Assembly: GCF_000479335.1 (NCBI RefSeq)
Contig: NC_022584.1
Span: forward strand, 868,001-932,000
Direction of reading: 5' to 3'
From: Streptococcus ilei
GTDB taxonomy: Bacteria > Bacillota > Bacilli > Lactobacillales > Streptococcaceae
Length of the DNA: 64,000 nucleotides
Shown in pieces: positions 17,461-28,005 of this stretch. A program made the translations under genes and the position numbers. The notes under the pieces were generated by a model. The model saw only the letters and a list, made by a program, of their open reading frames with translations, made no database searches and had not been told where the DNA came from. Position 1 is the first letter of the stretch. Each line of letters begins with the position of its first letter.

Positions 17461-20400
17461 TATCCATTCCTTCTATATCTTTCAGCTTCACAGATACAAT
17501 CTTAGAGACTCCAGATTCTTGCATGGTCACTCCATAGATGGAATCTGCTGCAGCCATGGTTCCCTTACGGTGGGTAACCACAATAAACTGACTTTCCTTA
17601 TCAAAACGATTGAGGTAATCCCCAAAACGTTTAACATTGGCCTCGTCTAGAGCCGCTTCTACCTCATCCAAGATGACAAATGGAATAGTCTTGACACGAA
17701 TGATTGAAAAGAGCAGCGCCAATGCTGACAAAGCTTTCTCCCCACCACTCATCAAATTCAAGGATTGAATTTTCTTACCAGGCGGTTGAACAGAAATCTC
17801 GACCCCAGCTGACAAGAGATCCCCATCCGTCAAGGTGAGATCAGCGGATCCTCCCCCAAACATCTGTTTAAAGGTTACTCGGAAGGATTCACGAATCGCT
17901 TCAAACGTAGACTTAAAGCGTTCTTTCACCTCATCATTCATGTCATTAATGGTTTCAAGAAGAAGATTCTTCGCTGCCAAGACATCTTCTCGTTGACCGG
18001 AAAGGAAATCAAACCGAGTCTTGACCTCATCGTATTGTTCGATAGCATCAATATTGACAGGGCCTAAGGCTTTAATCGCTTTCTCCAAGTCTTTTAAGAC
18101 TTGCTCAGACTGGGCTAGATTTTCTAGTTCGTTGGCCTGATTAGATGCCTCTTCAAAACTCATCTTGAATTCGTCTGTCAGTGCCAACATGAGTTTATTC
18201 AATTTGTCTGCCAAGCGATCACGATTGGATTCTGCTTTGGCCTGTAGGCGAATCCACTCCTCATTTTGACGACGGGCTTGTTCCATATGACCCGCTACAT
18301 CTTCAGACTGGCCTTCCAAATCCTCTAATTCAAATTGCTTACGAATCACAGCTTGCTCCAGAGCGGTTTTCTCTTGAAGGGTTGCTTGCAGTTGTTTTTC
18401 AAGGACAGAAACATCGATTTGCTCATGTCGATCTTCTCCCTGCTCAATCGCATATTGGAGAGCTTGGATTTCCCGTTCAGTAGAAGCCAACTCTTGCTGC
18501 AAGCGTTCGGCATCTGTTTGGTCATAAGTCAATCGACTCTTCAACTCTGTTTTCTGTAATTGGAGCTTGGCAATGGCTGCTCGTAAATTTTCAATTTTCT
18601 CGACAACGACATCTTTATTGAGCTTGACTTCTTCAATCTCAGCAGTGACTTGCTCTTTTTCCGCCTCAATTTCTTTCAGTCGCGCTTGCAAGTGATCCCG
18701 TTTTTTGAGAAGCTCCTGGTCGCTACCTTCATCCAGCTCTGTACGGATAAGTTCTAACAGTTCTTGGGCATCCAAGAGTTGCTGGTGAGCTTGCTCAAAA
18801 GCCAATTGAAGGCGTTGCTCTTCTAGTCGCGCCCCTTCTCCTTGGCCTTTCAAAGATTCTAGTTTTTCTTGTGATTGGGTCACTTGGTCCTGTTGCTCTT
18901 GAACCTGCCCTTCTACTTCTCGCAAATTCTTATGAAGAGAGGCCAATTCTTGGTGCAAACGATCCAGTTCTGGCTTGATAAAAATCGAATTATTGCTTCG
19001 ATTCGCACCACCTGCATAGGAACCACCTGTGCGCAGTTCAGTTCCATCCAGTGTCACGATACGAACTTGGTAGGCAACCTTGCGAGCAGCCGCCTTAGCG
19101 TGCTCAATCGTATCAAAAATAGCCGTGACACCTAAAAGGTTTTGGAAAATCGACTCGAGGGAAGGATCATAGTCAACCAAACTGCTAGCCATCCCTAGGA
19201 ACCCTGGACAGGCTTCAATCAGTTCTTGATTCTTTCCTGCAAGGTAGCGTGGTTTAATGGTTGTCAAAGGAAGGAAGGTTGCCCGACCCGAGCGATTCTT
19301 CTTCAGATGTTCGATTGCCCGTGTTGCTGCTCCTTCGTCTTCTACGATAATATGCTGACTGCTGGCTCCTAGAGCAATCTCTAAGGCAGTCTGATACTCT
19401 GGTGAGAAGGAAAGTTTTTCACTGACAGCTCCCACGATTCCACCTAAGCGAGCCGCTTCTTGCAAGACACTCTTTACGCCTGCATAAAAATTACTATGAT
19501 TTTTTTGAATCGCCTCTAAACTGTTAATGCGAGCCTGTTTCTCCTTACTTTGATCCAGTAGATCAAACATCTTGGCTTGGCCTGATTGATAGGCCTGGCG
19601 AGCTTCCTCAAACTGTTTCGCTTCTAACTGATAGGTCTCAAGCAAGTGTTTGAGATGCTCTTGAGCGAGTTGATAAGCCTCTTTAGCAACTTGCTCTTTT
19701 TCCTGCAATTCTGTCACCAATTGGATTTGATTTTTGTAATCTTCCTTTTTACTTTGTGACAATTGAGCTGAAGCTTCCAATTGATTTTCAATTGTTGTTA
19801 ATTCATTTGACCGCTCTGCTTCATCCTGCATCAAGGCCACGTATTTTTCACGTAGATACTCGATCACCTGATCTGGATCTTCTGAGAAGCTGGCCAATTC
19901 TTTCTCCAGACTTTCGAGAGCTTCTTGGCTCTTTTGGAGTTCTTCTTGAAGACTCTTTGTATTGGCTTGTTTTTCTTCCAATTGATTCCGAAGAACTTGT
20001 AGGCGTTCTTCCAGAGCATTGACCCGCTCTTGATTTTCCTGACGGCTTCGGGCGACCTGTTGTGACTCCAAGCGTGCCAATTCGATTTGTTTCTCTAAAT
20101 CGCTTAAGAGGCGAGTTAATTCTATGAGGCTAACCTGATCATCTGATAATTGGTGTTGAAGGGCCTGACGACTCTGTTTCAATCGGAGGCTTTCTGCCTC
20201 GTACTCTTCTCTTTTCTGGTAATAAGCCTTTAATTGCTCCTGGATAGAGGCCTCTTCTTGGACTGCTTGATCATAGTCTTTTTTATTGACTTCGATCTGA
20301 GCAATCAAAACATCCAAATAAAGGACTTGGCGTTGTTGATCCAATTCTAAGAAACGTTTGGCCACAAGCGCTTGCTTTTCAAGAGGTTTGATTTGCCCCT

Positions 20401-20995
20401 CTAACTCAAAAATAATGTCTTCTAAACGGTCCAAATTATCCTGGGTTTGGACCAACTTAGATTCCGTTTCCTTACGACGCGTCTTAAATTTAAGAACCCC
20501 AGCGGCTTCCTCAAAAATAGCCCGTCTCTCTTCTGGTTTCGAGTTGAAGATTTCCTCGACCTTCCCCTGAGAAATAATAGAGAAAGAGTCTCTCCCAAGT
20601 CCAGTATCCATAAAAAGATCATGGACATCTCTCAAACGGACTTTCTTGCCATCAATCTTGTACTCACTGTCACCCGAGCGATAGATATGACGTTCTACTC
20701 GAATTTCCTTAGCAGCATGTTTGATAAAGCCATCCCGATTATCCAGCACTACCGTTACACAGGCGTAATTCAAGGGTTTACGAGTCTCCGTCCCTGCAAA
20801 AATCACGTCGGGCATCTTGCCTCCACGTAGGCTCTTGACACTTGATTCCCCTAAGGCCCACCGTAGACTTTCTGTAATGTTTGATTTTCCAGATCCATTA
20901 GGGCCAACTACTGCGGTTACCCCTTGGTCAAATATGACCCGAGTCTTATCTGCAAAAGACTTAAATCCTTGAATCTCAATTTCCTTTAAATACAT
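17450..20995 (-). CDS. smc: Chromosome segregation protein SMC
   Basis: SMC is the condensin ATPase that organises and segregates the chromosome with ScpA and ScpB. The 1181-residue protein has the full layout: an N-terminal head with Walker [10 protein letters not shown] near 32 and a long coiled coil from about 165. A hinge follows at about 510-670 (starting [20 protein letters not shown]), then the return coiled coil. The C-terminal head has the ABC signature [14 protein letters not shown] and Walker [16 protein letters not shown]. It overlaps rnc by 10 nt and the next HAD gene by 11 nt. Confidence 0.98.
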   Translation of the reverse strand: MYLKEIEIQGFKSFADKTRVIFDQGVTAVVGPNGSGKSNITESLRWALGESSVKSLRGGKMPDVIFAGTETRKPLNYACVTVVLDNRDGFIKHAAKEIRVERHIYRSGDSEYKIDGKKVRLRDVHDLFMDTGLGRDSFSIISQGKVEEIFNSKPEERRAIFEEAAGVLKFKTRRKETESKLVQTQDNLDRLEDIIFELEGQIKPLEKQALVAKRFLELDQQRQVLYLDVLIAQIEVNKKDYDQAVQEEASIQEQLKAYYQKREEYEAESLRLKQSRQALQHQLSDDQVSLIELTRLLSDLEKQIELARLESQQVARSRQENQERVNALEERLQVLRNQLEEKQANTKSLQEELQKSQEALESLEKELASFSEDPDQVIEYLREKYVALMQDEAERSNELTTIENQLEASAQLSQSKKEDYKNQIQLVTELQEKEQVAKEAYQLAQEHLKHLLETYQLEAKQFEEARQAYQSGQAKMFDLLDQSKEKQARINSLEAIQKNHSNFYAGVKSVLQEAARLGGIVGAVSEKLSFSPEYQTALEIALGASSQHIIVEDEGAATRAIEHLKKNRSGRATFLPLTTIKPRYLAGKNQELIEACPGFLGMASSLVDYDPSLESIFQNLLGVTAIFDTIEHAKAAARKVAYQVRIVTLDGTELRTGGSYAGGANRSNNSIFIKPELDRLHQELASLHKNLREVEGQVQEQQDQVTQSQEKLESLKGQGEGARLEEQRLQLAFEQAHQQLLDAQELLELIRTELDEGSDQELLKKRDHLQARLKEIEAEKEQVTAEIEEVKLNKDVVVEKIENLRAAIAKLQLQKTELKSRLTYDQTDAERLQQELASTEREIQALQYAIEQGEDRHEQIDVSVLEKQLQATLQEKTALEQAVIRKQFELEDLEGQSEDVAGHMEQARRQNEEWIRLQAKAESNRDRLADKLNKLMLALTDEFKMSFEEASNQANELENLAQSEQVLKDLEKAIKALGPVNIDAIEQYDEVKTRFDFLSGQREDVLAAKNLLLETINDMNDEVKERFKSTFEAIRESFRVTFKQMFGGGSADLTLTDGDLLSAGVEISVQPPGKKIQSLNLMSGGEKALSALALLFSIIRVKTIPFVILDEVEAALDEANVKRFGDYLNRFDKESQFIVVTHRKGTMAAADSIYGVTMQESGVSKIVSVKLKDIEGMDNGN

Positions 20996-21711
20996 GAGGG
21001 ATCCACCTTATTTTCCACTGCTTTTTTTGCTGCTTCTTGTTCTGCAGCCTTTTTAGACCGGCCACGTCCTTGACCGATGATTTTCCCATTGACAGACACT
21101 TGAACTTCAAATTCCTTGGCATGAGCCGGACCTGACTCACTCGTCACCTCATAAGTAATCTGTACATCGCCGTGGATTTGAAGGATTTCTTGCAAGCGTG
21201 TCTTATAGTCAATCACTTGTTCAAATTGACCTGCCTCGACTTTAGGAATCATGACTTGCTGAATGAAATTCCGAACAGTCTCCACTCCCTTATCCAAGAG
21301 CAAGGCCCCTAAAAAAGCTTCAAACAAATCTCCCAAGATGGTATCTCGGTTACGTCCTCCAGATTTTTCCTCTCCCTTGCCAAGTTTGATAAATTGATCG
21401 AAACCACAATCACGAGAAAAACCTGCCAGGCTTTCCTCACGAACAATCATGGAGCGCATTTTTGACAAATCACCCTCTGGCTTACTTGGGTAGAGGGCAA
21501 ATAAATATTCGGAAATCACTAACTGGAGAACAGCGTCTCCTAAAAATTCCAAACGTTCATTATGTGAAATTTTTAAGAGGCGATGCTCATTCGCATATGA
21601 GGTATGTGTAAAAGCTGTTTCCAACAATTCTGTATCGTCAAAAGTCAGCCGAAATTTCTCAGCAAGAAGGTTATATAAGGCTTGCATCACGTTACTACTT
21701 TCTTTCTTCAT
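20986..21711 (-). CDS. rnc: Ribonuclease III
   Basis: RNase III cleaves double-stranded RNA, including rRNA precursors and regulatory duplexes. The catalytic signature [20 protein letters not shown] lies near residue 46. The second metal-binding region [17 protein letters not shown] is near 122, and a C-terminal dsRNA-binding domain covers about 165-235 (ending [18 protein letters not shown]). At 241 residues the length is normal. The start is uncertain by a few codons because the purine-rich stretch AAGAAAGAAAG lies inside the first codons and an in-frame GTG/ATG follows at residues 8-9. It is the first gene of the operon; smc starts within its end. Confidence 0.96.
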   Translation of the reverse strand: MKKESSNVMQALYNLLAEKFRLTFDDTELLETAFTHTSYANEHRLLKISHNERLEFLGDAVLQLVISEYLFALYPSKPEGDLSKMRSMIVREESLAGFSRDCGFDQFIKLGKGEEKSGGRNRDTILGDLFEAFLGALLLDKGVETVRNFIQQVMIPKVEAGQFEQVIDYKTRLQEILQIHGDVQITYEVTSESGPAHAKEFEVQVSVNGKIIGQGRGRSKKAAEQEAAKKAVENKVDPSCI

Positions 21712-21766
21712 TTATGCATCTGGATCGAATCTTATGACTCATTTCGTCCAAAAGATGCGCTCCTCT

Positions 21767-21772
21767 ATTATA
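21767..21772 (-). promoter_or_regulatory. Extended -10 of the rnc-smc-HAD-HAD-ftsY operon
   Basis: TGGTATAAT on the minus strand directly follows the T run of the terminator of the upstream DUF454 gene. No clear -35 is visible. The leader is about 55 nt. Confidence 0.6.
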
Positions 21773-21773
21773 C

Positions 21774-21797
21774 CAAAAAAGAGTGCGTATCGCACTC
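21774..21797 (-). terminator. Intrinsic terminator of the DUF454 gene
   Basis: GAGTGCG-ATA-CGCACTC is a perfect 7-bp stem followed by six T residues on the minus strand. Confidence 0.88.
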
Positions 21798-21845
21798 CTT
21801 TCCCTTGTTTTCACGATAGGATTTATAGGCTATTCTTTCCTTATC

Positions 21846-22208
21846 TCATTCTTCTTTATCCGGAATCACTTTGAACAAATAATAGCTTATAAAAATAGTT
21901 AATCCCACTAGACCTAATTTCACAAACCAGAGTGGAGCCAGGTAAATGGAAATCCCCATCAATAGGTAAATTTGTAGGATAATTCGTTTTTTCCGCTTCT
22001 TAGAGATCGACTTTGTTTCCCGATAATCTGCTACATAAGTTTGGTACAACTTGGTCCCATGTAACCATTTTTCAAATCGTTGAGAACTTTTTGCAAAACA
22101 AGCCATGGCTAATAAAAGAAACGGGGTCGTAGGTAAAATCGGTAAAGGAATCCCAATAATCCCTAATCCTAAGGAAATAAACCCCACTGTCATATATACA
22201 TATTTCAA
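21846..22208 (-). CDS. DUF454 (YbaN-like) inner membrane protein
   Basis: The 120-residue protein matches the YbaN/DUF454 family. The first helix is followed by the near-invariant IPLPILPTTPFLLLAMACFAKSS segment (about residues 20-42), then a charged loop (RFEKWLHGTKLYQTYV) and two more C-terminal helices. The frame is open to 22313, but that extension runs into repeat copy 3 and is not family-like. A TTG at 22208 preceded by AGGAG at 8 nt gives the usual N-terminus (MKYVYMTVGFISL), so it is chosen as the start. Function is unknown. It is a single gene with its own terminator. Confidence 0.82.
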   Translation of the reverse strand: MKYVYMTVGFISLGLGIIGIPLPILPTTPFLLLAMACFAKSSQRFEKWLHGTKLYQTYVADYRETKSISKKRKKRIILQIYLLMGISIYLAPLWFVKLGLVGLTIFISYYLFKVIPDKEE

Positions 22209-22261
22209 ACTTACTACTCCTATCTTTCCATTCATTTCCAGTCTACAATACTGACCTAAAA

Positions 22262-22436
22262 GAGGCTGAGACAAAACTCCTAGCCTCTCAATTGTCTTTG
22301 GATTTCCGAGCAAGACGCAGTGGTTGAGTGGGCTCTACTACGCTGATTTCATCAGCTTTACAGCCCTACTCAACTGTGCGGAGGTGGGACGACGAAATCG
22401 AAGTCTAACGAATTACCGATTTCTGTCCCACTCTCT
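22262..22436 (+). repeat. Structured repeat element, copy 3
   Basis: Same element as at 851, same strand. It lies 11 nt past the stop codon of vicX (minus strand), in the same antisense relation as copies 1, 4 and 5. The terminal hairpin is slightly degraded here (GAGGCTGAGAC against CTCCTAGCCTC) but ends in four T residues on the minus strand. Confidence 0.9.
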
Positions 22437-22446
22437 TTTTAATCAT

Positions 22447-23256
22447 TTAGATATCTACTAATGGAGTCGCTGTATCTGGAGATGTATCCAAGACGTCAAA
22501 ATCATGCCCCACTGCTAGATCTGCTCGAGCCAATTGATTGACCATGGTCATATGGGCCAATTCCTTGATATTGTTTTCCTTAGATAAGTGGCCTAGATAA
22601 ATTTTCTTGGTCTTATTGCCTAGGGTCCGAATCATGGCATCGGCACCATCTTCATTAGAGAGGTGACCCAAATCGGATAAGATCCGTTGCTTTAATCTCC
22701 AGGCGTAAGAGCCTGCCCGTAGGATTTCCACATCATGGTTGGACTCAATCAAATAGCCATCAGCATTTTCAACAATTCCTGCCATCCGATCGCTAACATA
22801 ACCTGTATCTGTCAGCATGACGAAACTCTTTCCATCCTTCATGAAACGATAGAACTGTGGAGCCGCAGCATCATGGCTGACACCAAAACTTTCCACATCC
22901 AAATCCCCAAAGGTTAAGGTCTTGCCCATCTCAAAAAGATGTTTCTGGGAGTCATCGATCTTCCCAAGGTACTTGCTTCCCTCCATGGCCTTCCATGTAG
23001 CTTCATTGGCGTATAGGTCCATCCCGTATTTACGAGCGAGTACACCAACGCCATGAATGTGATCCGAATGTTCATGTGTAATCAAAATAGCATCAAGATC
23101 TTCGGGTTTGCGATCAATTTCTGCAAGCAAACCTGTAATCTTCTTCCCGGACAAGCCTGCATCTACTAGAATTTTTTTCTTAGGTGTCTCTAGGTAAAAT
23201 GAATTACCACTCGATCCTGAAGCCAAAATACTATACTTAAACCCTTTTTCATCCAT
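22447..23256 (-). CDS. vicX: VicX/WalJ (YycJ) metallo-beta-lactamase-fold hydrolase
   Basis: The 269-residue protein has the MBL-fold motif THEHSDHIHG near residue 58, plus the second-shell HDAAAPQFY and the C-terminal GHLSKENN histidine. It is the third gene of vicRKX, 8 nt after vicK. Bacterial YycJ/WalJ proteins behave as DNA exonucleases linked to mismatch repair and to coordination of division with replication, while streptococcal VicX is linked to VicRK output and competence. The start is the ATG directly after vicK. Confidence 0.95.
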   Translation of the reverse strand: MDEKGFKYSILASGSSGNSFYLETPKKKILVDAGLSGKKITGLLAEIDRKPEDLDAILITHEHSDHIHGVGVLARKYGMDLYANEATWKAMEGSKYLGKIDDSQKHLFEMGKTLTFGDLDVESFGVSHDAAAPQFYRFMKDGKSFVMLTDTGYVSDRMAGIVENADGYLIESNHDVEILRAGSYAWRLKQRILSDLGHLSNEDGADAMIRTLGNKTKKIYLGHLSKENNIKELAHMTMVNQLARADLAVGHDFDVLDTSPDTATPLVDI

Positions 23257-23264
23257 TTGTTTTC

Positions 23265-24611
23265 TTATTCATCCTCATTATCCCATCCATCATCCCGGAT
23301 AGCATCTTTATCATATGGTAGAACAATCGTGAAAGTAGAACCTTTTCCATATTCACTCTTGGCCCAAATAAATCCATTGTGCTGCTTGATAATTTCCTTC
23401 GCAATGGCAAGCCCTAAACCAGTCCCACCCTGGGCGCGACTACGGGCTTTATCCACACGATAAAAGCGGTCAAAAATACGAGGGAGGTCCTTTTTAGGAA
23501 TCCCTAAGCCCTCATCCGAAATCGAAATAATCAACTGGGCATCCGTTGTTTTCATCCCCACACGAATTTCCCCACCATCTGGGGAATATTTAATGGCGTT
23601 ATTTAAGATATTGTCTAAGACCTGCGTCATCTTATCTGTATCAATTTCAACCCAGACAGGAGAAATGGGATATTCACGAACAATATCATATTTCTTCTCT
23701 CCAGCCTGATTCTTCATCTTATCAAAGCGGTTCAAAATGAAGGTAATAAAAGCTGTAAAGTTGGTCAATTCAACATCCAATTGACTGGTTTCATTATCAA
23801 TCCGTGAAAGACTCAATAAATCCGTCACCATCCGCATCATCCGGTTGGTCTCTGTCAAAGATACTTTAACAAATTCCGGTGCAACTGGATCAAAAATCGC
23901 TCCGTCATCCAAGGCTTCCAAGTAGGATTTGACACTGGTCAATGGAGTTCGGAGTTCATGACTAACGTTGGATACGAATAAACGACGCTCCCGCTCTTCC
24001 TTGTCCTGTTCAGTTGTGTCATGCAAAACGGCAACCAGACCAGAAATAAAACCAGACTCTCTCCGAATCAAGGCGAAGCGAACCCGTAAAGAGATGTACT
24101 CCCCATTTTCATCCTGCGAATCGATCGTCAGTTCCGGAACATTGGTAATCAAGTCACGCAGTTCATACTCTTCACTAATGCCAAGCAAATCCAGAATACT
24201 AGTGTTCATGACCTCTTCGACCACGACATTGAGTTGTTTGGCAGCCATTTCATTAACCAGGATAATCTGTCCTCGACGATTGGTCGCTAAGACTCCATCT
24301 GTCATATAGGAAAGAATACTGGTCAAGCGCTTGGTTTCTTGCTCCAAATTTTCATGCGTCAAACGGATAACTTCTGATAAATCATTGATATTGTTGGAAA
24401 TCTCTGTCAATTCAGGACCTCCTTGTAAATCAATAATATCTGAATATTCTCCGGTAATCAAACTCTTAATTTTATCATTCAACAAACGTAGCTTCATGTT
24501 ATCCCGGCGATTTTCTAGGATCAGCAAGGCCACCACGATAATAAATCCAAGAGTGATTAATATAAAAACAAAATTATAAGAGGTCATGACTTCTTTGATG
24601 TGATTAATCAT
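23265..24611 (-). CDS. vicK: Sensor histidine kinase VicK (WalK)
   Basis: VicK phosphorylates VicR in the essential cell-wall homeostasis system. The streptococcal form has a single N-terminal membrane helix (about 13-33) and no large extracellular domain, exactly as seen here. HAMP (about 35-90), PAS (about 95-200), HisKA with His218 in [14 protein letters not shown], and an HATPase domain with [10 protein letters not shown] and [12 protein letters not shown] follow. The start overlaps vicR by 8 nt. Both catalytic and phosphatase-associated residues look intact. Confidence 0.97.
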   Translation of the reverse strand: MINHIKEVMTSYNFVFILITLGFIIVVALLILENRRDNMKLRLLNDKIKSLITGEYSDIIDLQGGPELTEISNNINDLSEVIRLTHENLEQETKRLTSILSYMTDGVLATNRRGQIILVNEMAAKQLNVVVEEVMNTSILDLLGISEEYELRDLITNVPELTIDSQDENGEYISLRVRFALIRRESGFISGLVAVLHDTTEQDKEERERRLFVSNVSHELRTPLTSVKSYLEALDDGAIFDPVAPEFVKVSLTETNRMMRMVTDLLSLSRIDNETSQLDVELTNFTAFITFILNRFDKMKNQAGEKKYDIVREYPISPVWVEIDTDKMTQVLDNILNNAIKYSPDGGEIRVGMKTTDAQLIISISDEGLGIPKKDLPRIFDRFYRVDKARSRAQGGTGLGLAIAKEIIKQHNGFIWAKSEYGKGSTFTIVLPYDKDAIRDDGWDNEDE

Positions 24612-25305
24612 TGTTTCTCATATAGTAACCGACACCGCGGCGCGTTAAAATATACTCCGGACGACCTGGAATATCTTCGATTTTTTCACGCAAACGTCGA
24701 ATCGTTACGTCCACTGTCCGAACATCTCCAAAATAATCGTAGCCCCAGACTGTTTCCAGTAAATGCTCACGGGTCATGACTTGCCCTACATGGGTCGCCA
24801 AGTGATAGAGCAACTCAAATTCGCGATGGGTCAGCTCGAGCTCTTTGCCTTTTTTCTGAGCAAGGAAGGCATCCGGAATGATTTTCAAATCACCAATCAC
24901 AATATCTGAATCTGATATAGACTCTGTCTGTGATTCTACCGTTAGTTCTGTCCGACGCAACAAAGCTTTTACGCGAGCTTGAAGCTCACGATTTGAGAAT
25001 GGCTTAGTCACATAGTCATCCGCACCAATTTCAAGACCGATAACCTTATCAAATACGGTATCTTTAGCAGATAGGACAATAATCGGTACATTACTGGTCT
25101 TTCGAATGGTACGCGCTACTTCCAAACCATCAATTTCAGGAAGCATGAGGTCCAGAATCAAAATATCTGGGTTCTCAGCTTCGAAAACAGCCAGTGCTTC
25201 TTTCCCATCGAAGGCAGTCAAGACTTCATAACCTTCTTTCACCATATTGAATTTTATAATATCCGAAATCGGCTTTTCATCATCTACAACAAGAATTTTC
25301 TTCAT
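24604..25305 (-). CDS. vicR: Response regulator VicR (WalR/YycF)
   Basis: VicR is the OmpR/PhoB-type regulator that controls peptidoglycan hydrolases such as PcsB and surface proteins, and is essential in many streptococci. The receiver domain has Asp52 in [11 protein letters not shown] as the phosphorylation site with acidic residues in VVDDE and the Lys in SAKDTVF. The winged helix spans about 130-230, ending [11 protein letters not shown]. First gene of vicRKX; an extended -10 promoter lies about 50 nt upstream. Confidence 0.98.
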   Translation of the reverse strand: MKKILVVDDEKPISDIIKFNMVKEGYEVLTAFDGKEALAVFEAENPDILILDLMLPEIDGLEVARTIRKTSNVPIIVLSAKDTVFDKVIGLEIGADDYVTKPFSNRELQARVKALLRRTELTVESQTESISDSDIVIGDLKIIPDAFLAQKKGKELELTHREFELLYHLATHVGQVMTREHLLETVWGYDYFGDVRTVDVTIRRLREKIEDIPGRPEYILTRRGVGYYMRNND

Positions 25306-25356
25306 ACATGTACCTACTTCTATTTTTTCTTTGCTTCTTCAAATCTCTTTCCTTTC

Positions 25357-25365
25357 ATTATAGCA
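25357..25365 (-). promoter_or_regulatory. Extended -10 promoter of vicRKX
   Basis: TGCTATAAT on the minus strand, the same form as at hprK. No -35 match is seen. Between this box and repeat copy 4 (25366-25492) nothing else is recognisable. Confidence 0.6.
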
Positions 25366-25492
25366 AATTTCTTTTAAAAATGGGAGTTATACTTTGATTT
25401 GTAAAGAAAGAGAAAGAAAAAGGTTATGCAATGGAAAAATGATATCTAGATAATAGAAGCCACTCGAACAGCACTTAACCATCCACATAAAA

Positions 25493-25668
25493 GAGGCTGG
25501 GACAAAAGTCCTAGCCTCTCAATTGTCTTTGGATTGTCGAGCAAGACGCAGTGGTTGAGTGGGCTCTACTACGCTGATTTCATCAGCTTTTACAGCCCTA
25601 CTCAACTGTGCGGAGGTGGGACGACGAAATCGAATTCTAACGAATGACCGATTTCTGTCCCACTCTCT
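25493..25668 (+). repeat. Structured repeat element, copy 4
   Basis: This is the copy in which the folds are easiest to see. Hairpin 1 has GTGGGAC/GTCCCAC at 25616-25663, extended by an inner GAAATCG/CGATTTC stem. Hairpin 2 has GTTGAGT/ACTCAAC at 25554-25606, with an inner GCTGAT-GAA-ATCAGC stem. Hairpin 3 is 25493-25519. It begins 8 nt beyond the thrS stop codon and its minus-strand hairpin 3 ends in four T residues, so it is probably the thrS terminator. Confidence 0.92.
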
Positions 25669-25676
25669 TCTATCTT

Positions 25677-27620
25677 TTATTTTTCAACACGTGATTTATT
25701 TGCGATATCAGCAAGAATCAATTCGACAAATGCATCTACCGGCATGGTTTCTGTTTCTTTTTGACCATAACGGCGAACGTTGACGGCTTGCTCTTCCATT
25801 TCCTTGTCACCAACGATCAATTGGTAAGGAATCTTTTGCGTTTGTGAAGCCCGGATCTTGAATTGCATTTTCTCATTGCGTTCATCCACATCGGCACGAA
25901 CCCCACGGTCACGAAGTTTCTTCGCTACTTCCCATGCGTAGTCCACATGTTTTTCATTAGAAACTGGGATAAGGGTTACTTGGTGTGGTGCTAGCCATGT
26001 TGGGAAGGCACCCTTGTAGTTCTCAATCAAGATAGCTGTGAAGCGTTCCATAGTTGAAATAACCCCACGGTGGATCATAACTGGACGGTGCTCTTCACCA
26101 TCAGCTCCGATGTATTTAAGGTCGAAGCGTTCTGGAAGCAAGAAGTCAAGCTGGATTGTAGAAAGAGTTTCTTCTTTACCAAGAGCTGTCTTAACCTGGA
26201 TATCCAATTTTGGACCGTAGAAGGCAGCTTCCCCTTCTGCTTCAAAGTAGTCTACGCCCATTTCATCAAGTGCTGCACGAAGCATAGTTTGGGCATTTTC
26301 CCACATCTCATCGTTGTCAAAGTACTTGTGGGTATCTTGAGGGTCACGAAGTGAGAGACGGAAGCGGTATTCAGTCAAGTTGAAGTCTTCATAAACATCG
26401 ATAATCAACTGAAGGGCACGTTGGAATTCTTCTTGGATTTGTTCTGGAGTCACAAAGAGGTGACCATCGTTAAGAGACATTTCACGTACACGTTGAAGAC
26501 CTGTAAGGGCTCCAGATTTTTCGTAACGGTGCATCATACCGATTTCAGCGATGCGGATTGGCAACTCACGGTAAGAGTGAACATGGTGTTTGAAGACTTG
26601 GATGTGGTGCGGGCAGTTCATTGGACGAAGAACAAATTCTTCACCGTCACCCATATCCATAGTTGGGAACATATCTTCTTGATAGTGATCCCAGTGACCA
26701 GAAGTCTTGTAAAGTTCTACAGAAGCAAGTGGTGGAGTATAGACGTGTTGGTAGCCTGAAGCCAACTCTTTGTCAACGATATAACGTTCTAATTCACGAC
26801 GAATGGTCGCACCATTTGGCAACCAGAATGGAAGTCCTTGTCCAACTTCTTGAGAAATCATGAAGAGGTCAAGCTCTTTACCAAGTTTACGGTGGTCACG
26901 CTCTTTGGCTTCTTCACGCATTTGAAGGTAGTTTTTCAAGTCTTTCTTATCAAACCAAGCTGTACCGTAGATACGTTGCATCATCGCGTTGTCGCTATTT
27001 CCACGCCAGTAAGCACCTGCTACATGGAGAAGGTGGAAGATTTGGATACGACCAGTTGATGGGACGTGAGGTCCACGGCAAAGGTCCACATATTCACCTT
27101 GACGATAGATGGTCAAACCGCCTTCATCTTCAGAGTGCTCTTCAATCAATTCTAACTTGTAAGGGTCGTTTTTGAAGATTTCACGTGCTTCATCCTTGCT
27201 CACTTCCTCACGGATAGATGGGAAGTTTTCTTTAACGATTCTTTGCATTTCTTCTTCGATACGAGGAAGGTCTTCGTTAGAAATTTGACCAGCTTGGTTA
27301 TCTGTATCGTAGTAGAATCCATCCTCAATCGCTGGCCCAACACCCAAGTGGATGTCTGGGAAAAGGCGACGAGCAGCTTGAGCGAACAAGTGGGCTGCTG
27401 AGTGGCGCAAGATTGGAAGGGCATCTTCGTGATCAGGTGTCACGATTTCGATGCTTCCATCTTCAGTGATCGCACGAGTCGTGTCGATGAGTTTGCCGTT
27501 GAATTTACCAGCAAGAGCTTTTTTAGCTAGGGAATTGCTGATGGATTGAGCAATTCCAAAAGTTGTAACGCCAGATTCGAATTCACGAACAGCGCCATCT
27601 GGGAAAGTAATCTTAATCAT
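25677..27620 (-). CDS. thrS: Threonyl-tRNA synthetase
   Basis: ThrRS charges tRNA-Thr and edits mischarged serine. The 647-residue protein has an N-terminal TGS domain (about 1-62) and the editing domain with [14 protein letters not shown] near 73. The class II catalytic core (about 240-535) includes motif 2 around [20 protein letters not shown] and motif 3 [15 protein letters not shown]-terminal anticodon domain (540-640) starts PHQVTLIPV. It is expressed from a T-box leader, so transcription depends on uncharged tRNA-Thr. A tRNA-Thr(GGU) gene is also present in this window at 60403. Confidence 0.98.
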   Translation of the reverse strand: MIKITFPDGAVREFESGVTTFGIAQSISNSLAKKALAGKFNGKLIDTTRAITEDGSIEIVTPDHEDALPILRHSAAHLFAQAARRLFPDIHLGVGPAIEDGFYYDTDNQAGQISNEDLPRIEEEMQRIVKENFPSIREEVSKDEAREIFKNDPYKLELIEEHSEDEGGLTIYRQGEYVDLCRGPHVPSTGRIQIFHLLHVAGAYWRGNSDNAMMQRIYGTAWFDKKDLKNYLQMREEAKERDHRKLGKELDLFMISQEVGQGLPFWLPNGATIRRELERYIVDKELASGYQHVYTPPLASVELYKTSGHWDHYQEDMFPTMDMGDGEEFVLRPMNCPHHIQVFKHHVHSYRELPIRIAEIGMMHRYEKSGALTGLQRVREMSLNDGHLFVTPEQIQEEFQRALQLIIDVYEDFNLTEYRFRLSLRDPQDTHKYFDNDEMWENAQTMLRAALDEMGVDYFEAEGEAAFYGPKLDIQVKTALGKEETLSTIQLDFLLPERFDLKYIGADGEEHRPVMIHRGVISTMERFTAILIENYKGAFPTWLAPHQVTLIPVSNEKHVDYAWEVAKKLRDRGVRADVDERNEKMQFKIRASQTQKIPYQLIVGDKEMEEQAVNVRRYGQKETETMPVDAFVELILADIANKSRVEK

Positions 27621-27691
27621 GATGTTCTCCTTATATTGGTTATCTATTATTTCTAAAACAGAAGTGTTTCCTTATTTTGTAGTCTTAAATC

Positions 27692-27907
27692 AAGAAAAAC
27701 AAAAAGCGACATCCAAAAAGGACGTCGCAACGTGGTTCCACCTTCATTTATGACACTCAAAAAGAGTCTCACCTCTGATTGGCTCTAACGTGGCCACCGT
27801 TTTATGTTTGCATAAAAGTATCTCGAGTAGTCCCAAATCCATCCTCTACGCGATTTCCAGCTCCACGCGCTCTCTATCAGATTTCCTAGATTTGATATGT
27901 CTCTGAC
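27692..27907 (-). promoter_or_regulatory. T-box riboswitch leader of thrS
   Basis: The minus-strand leader carries the T-box core AAGGTGGAACCACG (27744-27731), followed at once by an intrinsic terminator. In that terminator GCGACGTCC and GGATGTCGC (27728-27706) form a 9-bp stem with a 5-nt loop, then a T-rich run. In this family uncharged tRNA pairs with the T-box bulge and favours the antiterminator. A Stem I-like structure lies upstream, and ACT codons in GGGACTACTCGAG (about 27825-27835) are candidate Thr specifiers, which is a less certain assignment. Confidence 0.92.
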
Positions 27908-27911
27908 TAGT

Positions 27912-27939
27912 ATTATAGCACGATTGAAAATTTTTGCAA
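27912..27939 (-). promoter_or_regulatory. Promoter of the thrS T-box transcript
   Basis: TTGCAA (27939-27934) and TATAAT (27917-27912) are separated by 16 nt on the minus strand. The start of transcription falls at the beginning of the T-box leader. Confidence 0.7.
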
Positions 27940-27942
27940 GAG

Positions 27943-28000
27943 AAAAAAACTCCCATCCAATAAGGAAGAAGCCCTTCTTTAGGCCCCCTGCTTATTGGAT
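27943..28000 (-). terminator. Terminator of the glycosyltransferase operon
   Basis: ATCCAATAAG (28000-27991) pairs with CTTATTGGAT (27964-27955) around a structured 26-nt loop. GGGAG and seven T residues follow on the minus strand. Confidence 0.7.
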
Positions 28001-28005
28001 AAAGG

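Noticed and set aside
22209..22313. N-terminal extension of the DUF454 protein to residue 155
   Set aside because: The extension enters repeat copy 3 and is not family-like. A TTG with AGGAG at 22208 gives the normal N-terminus.
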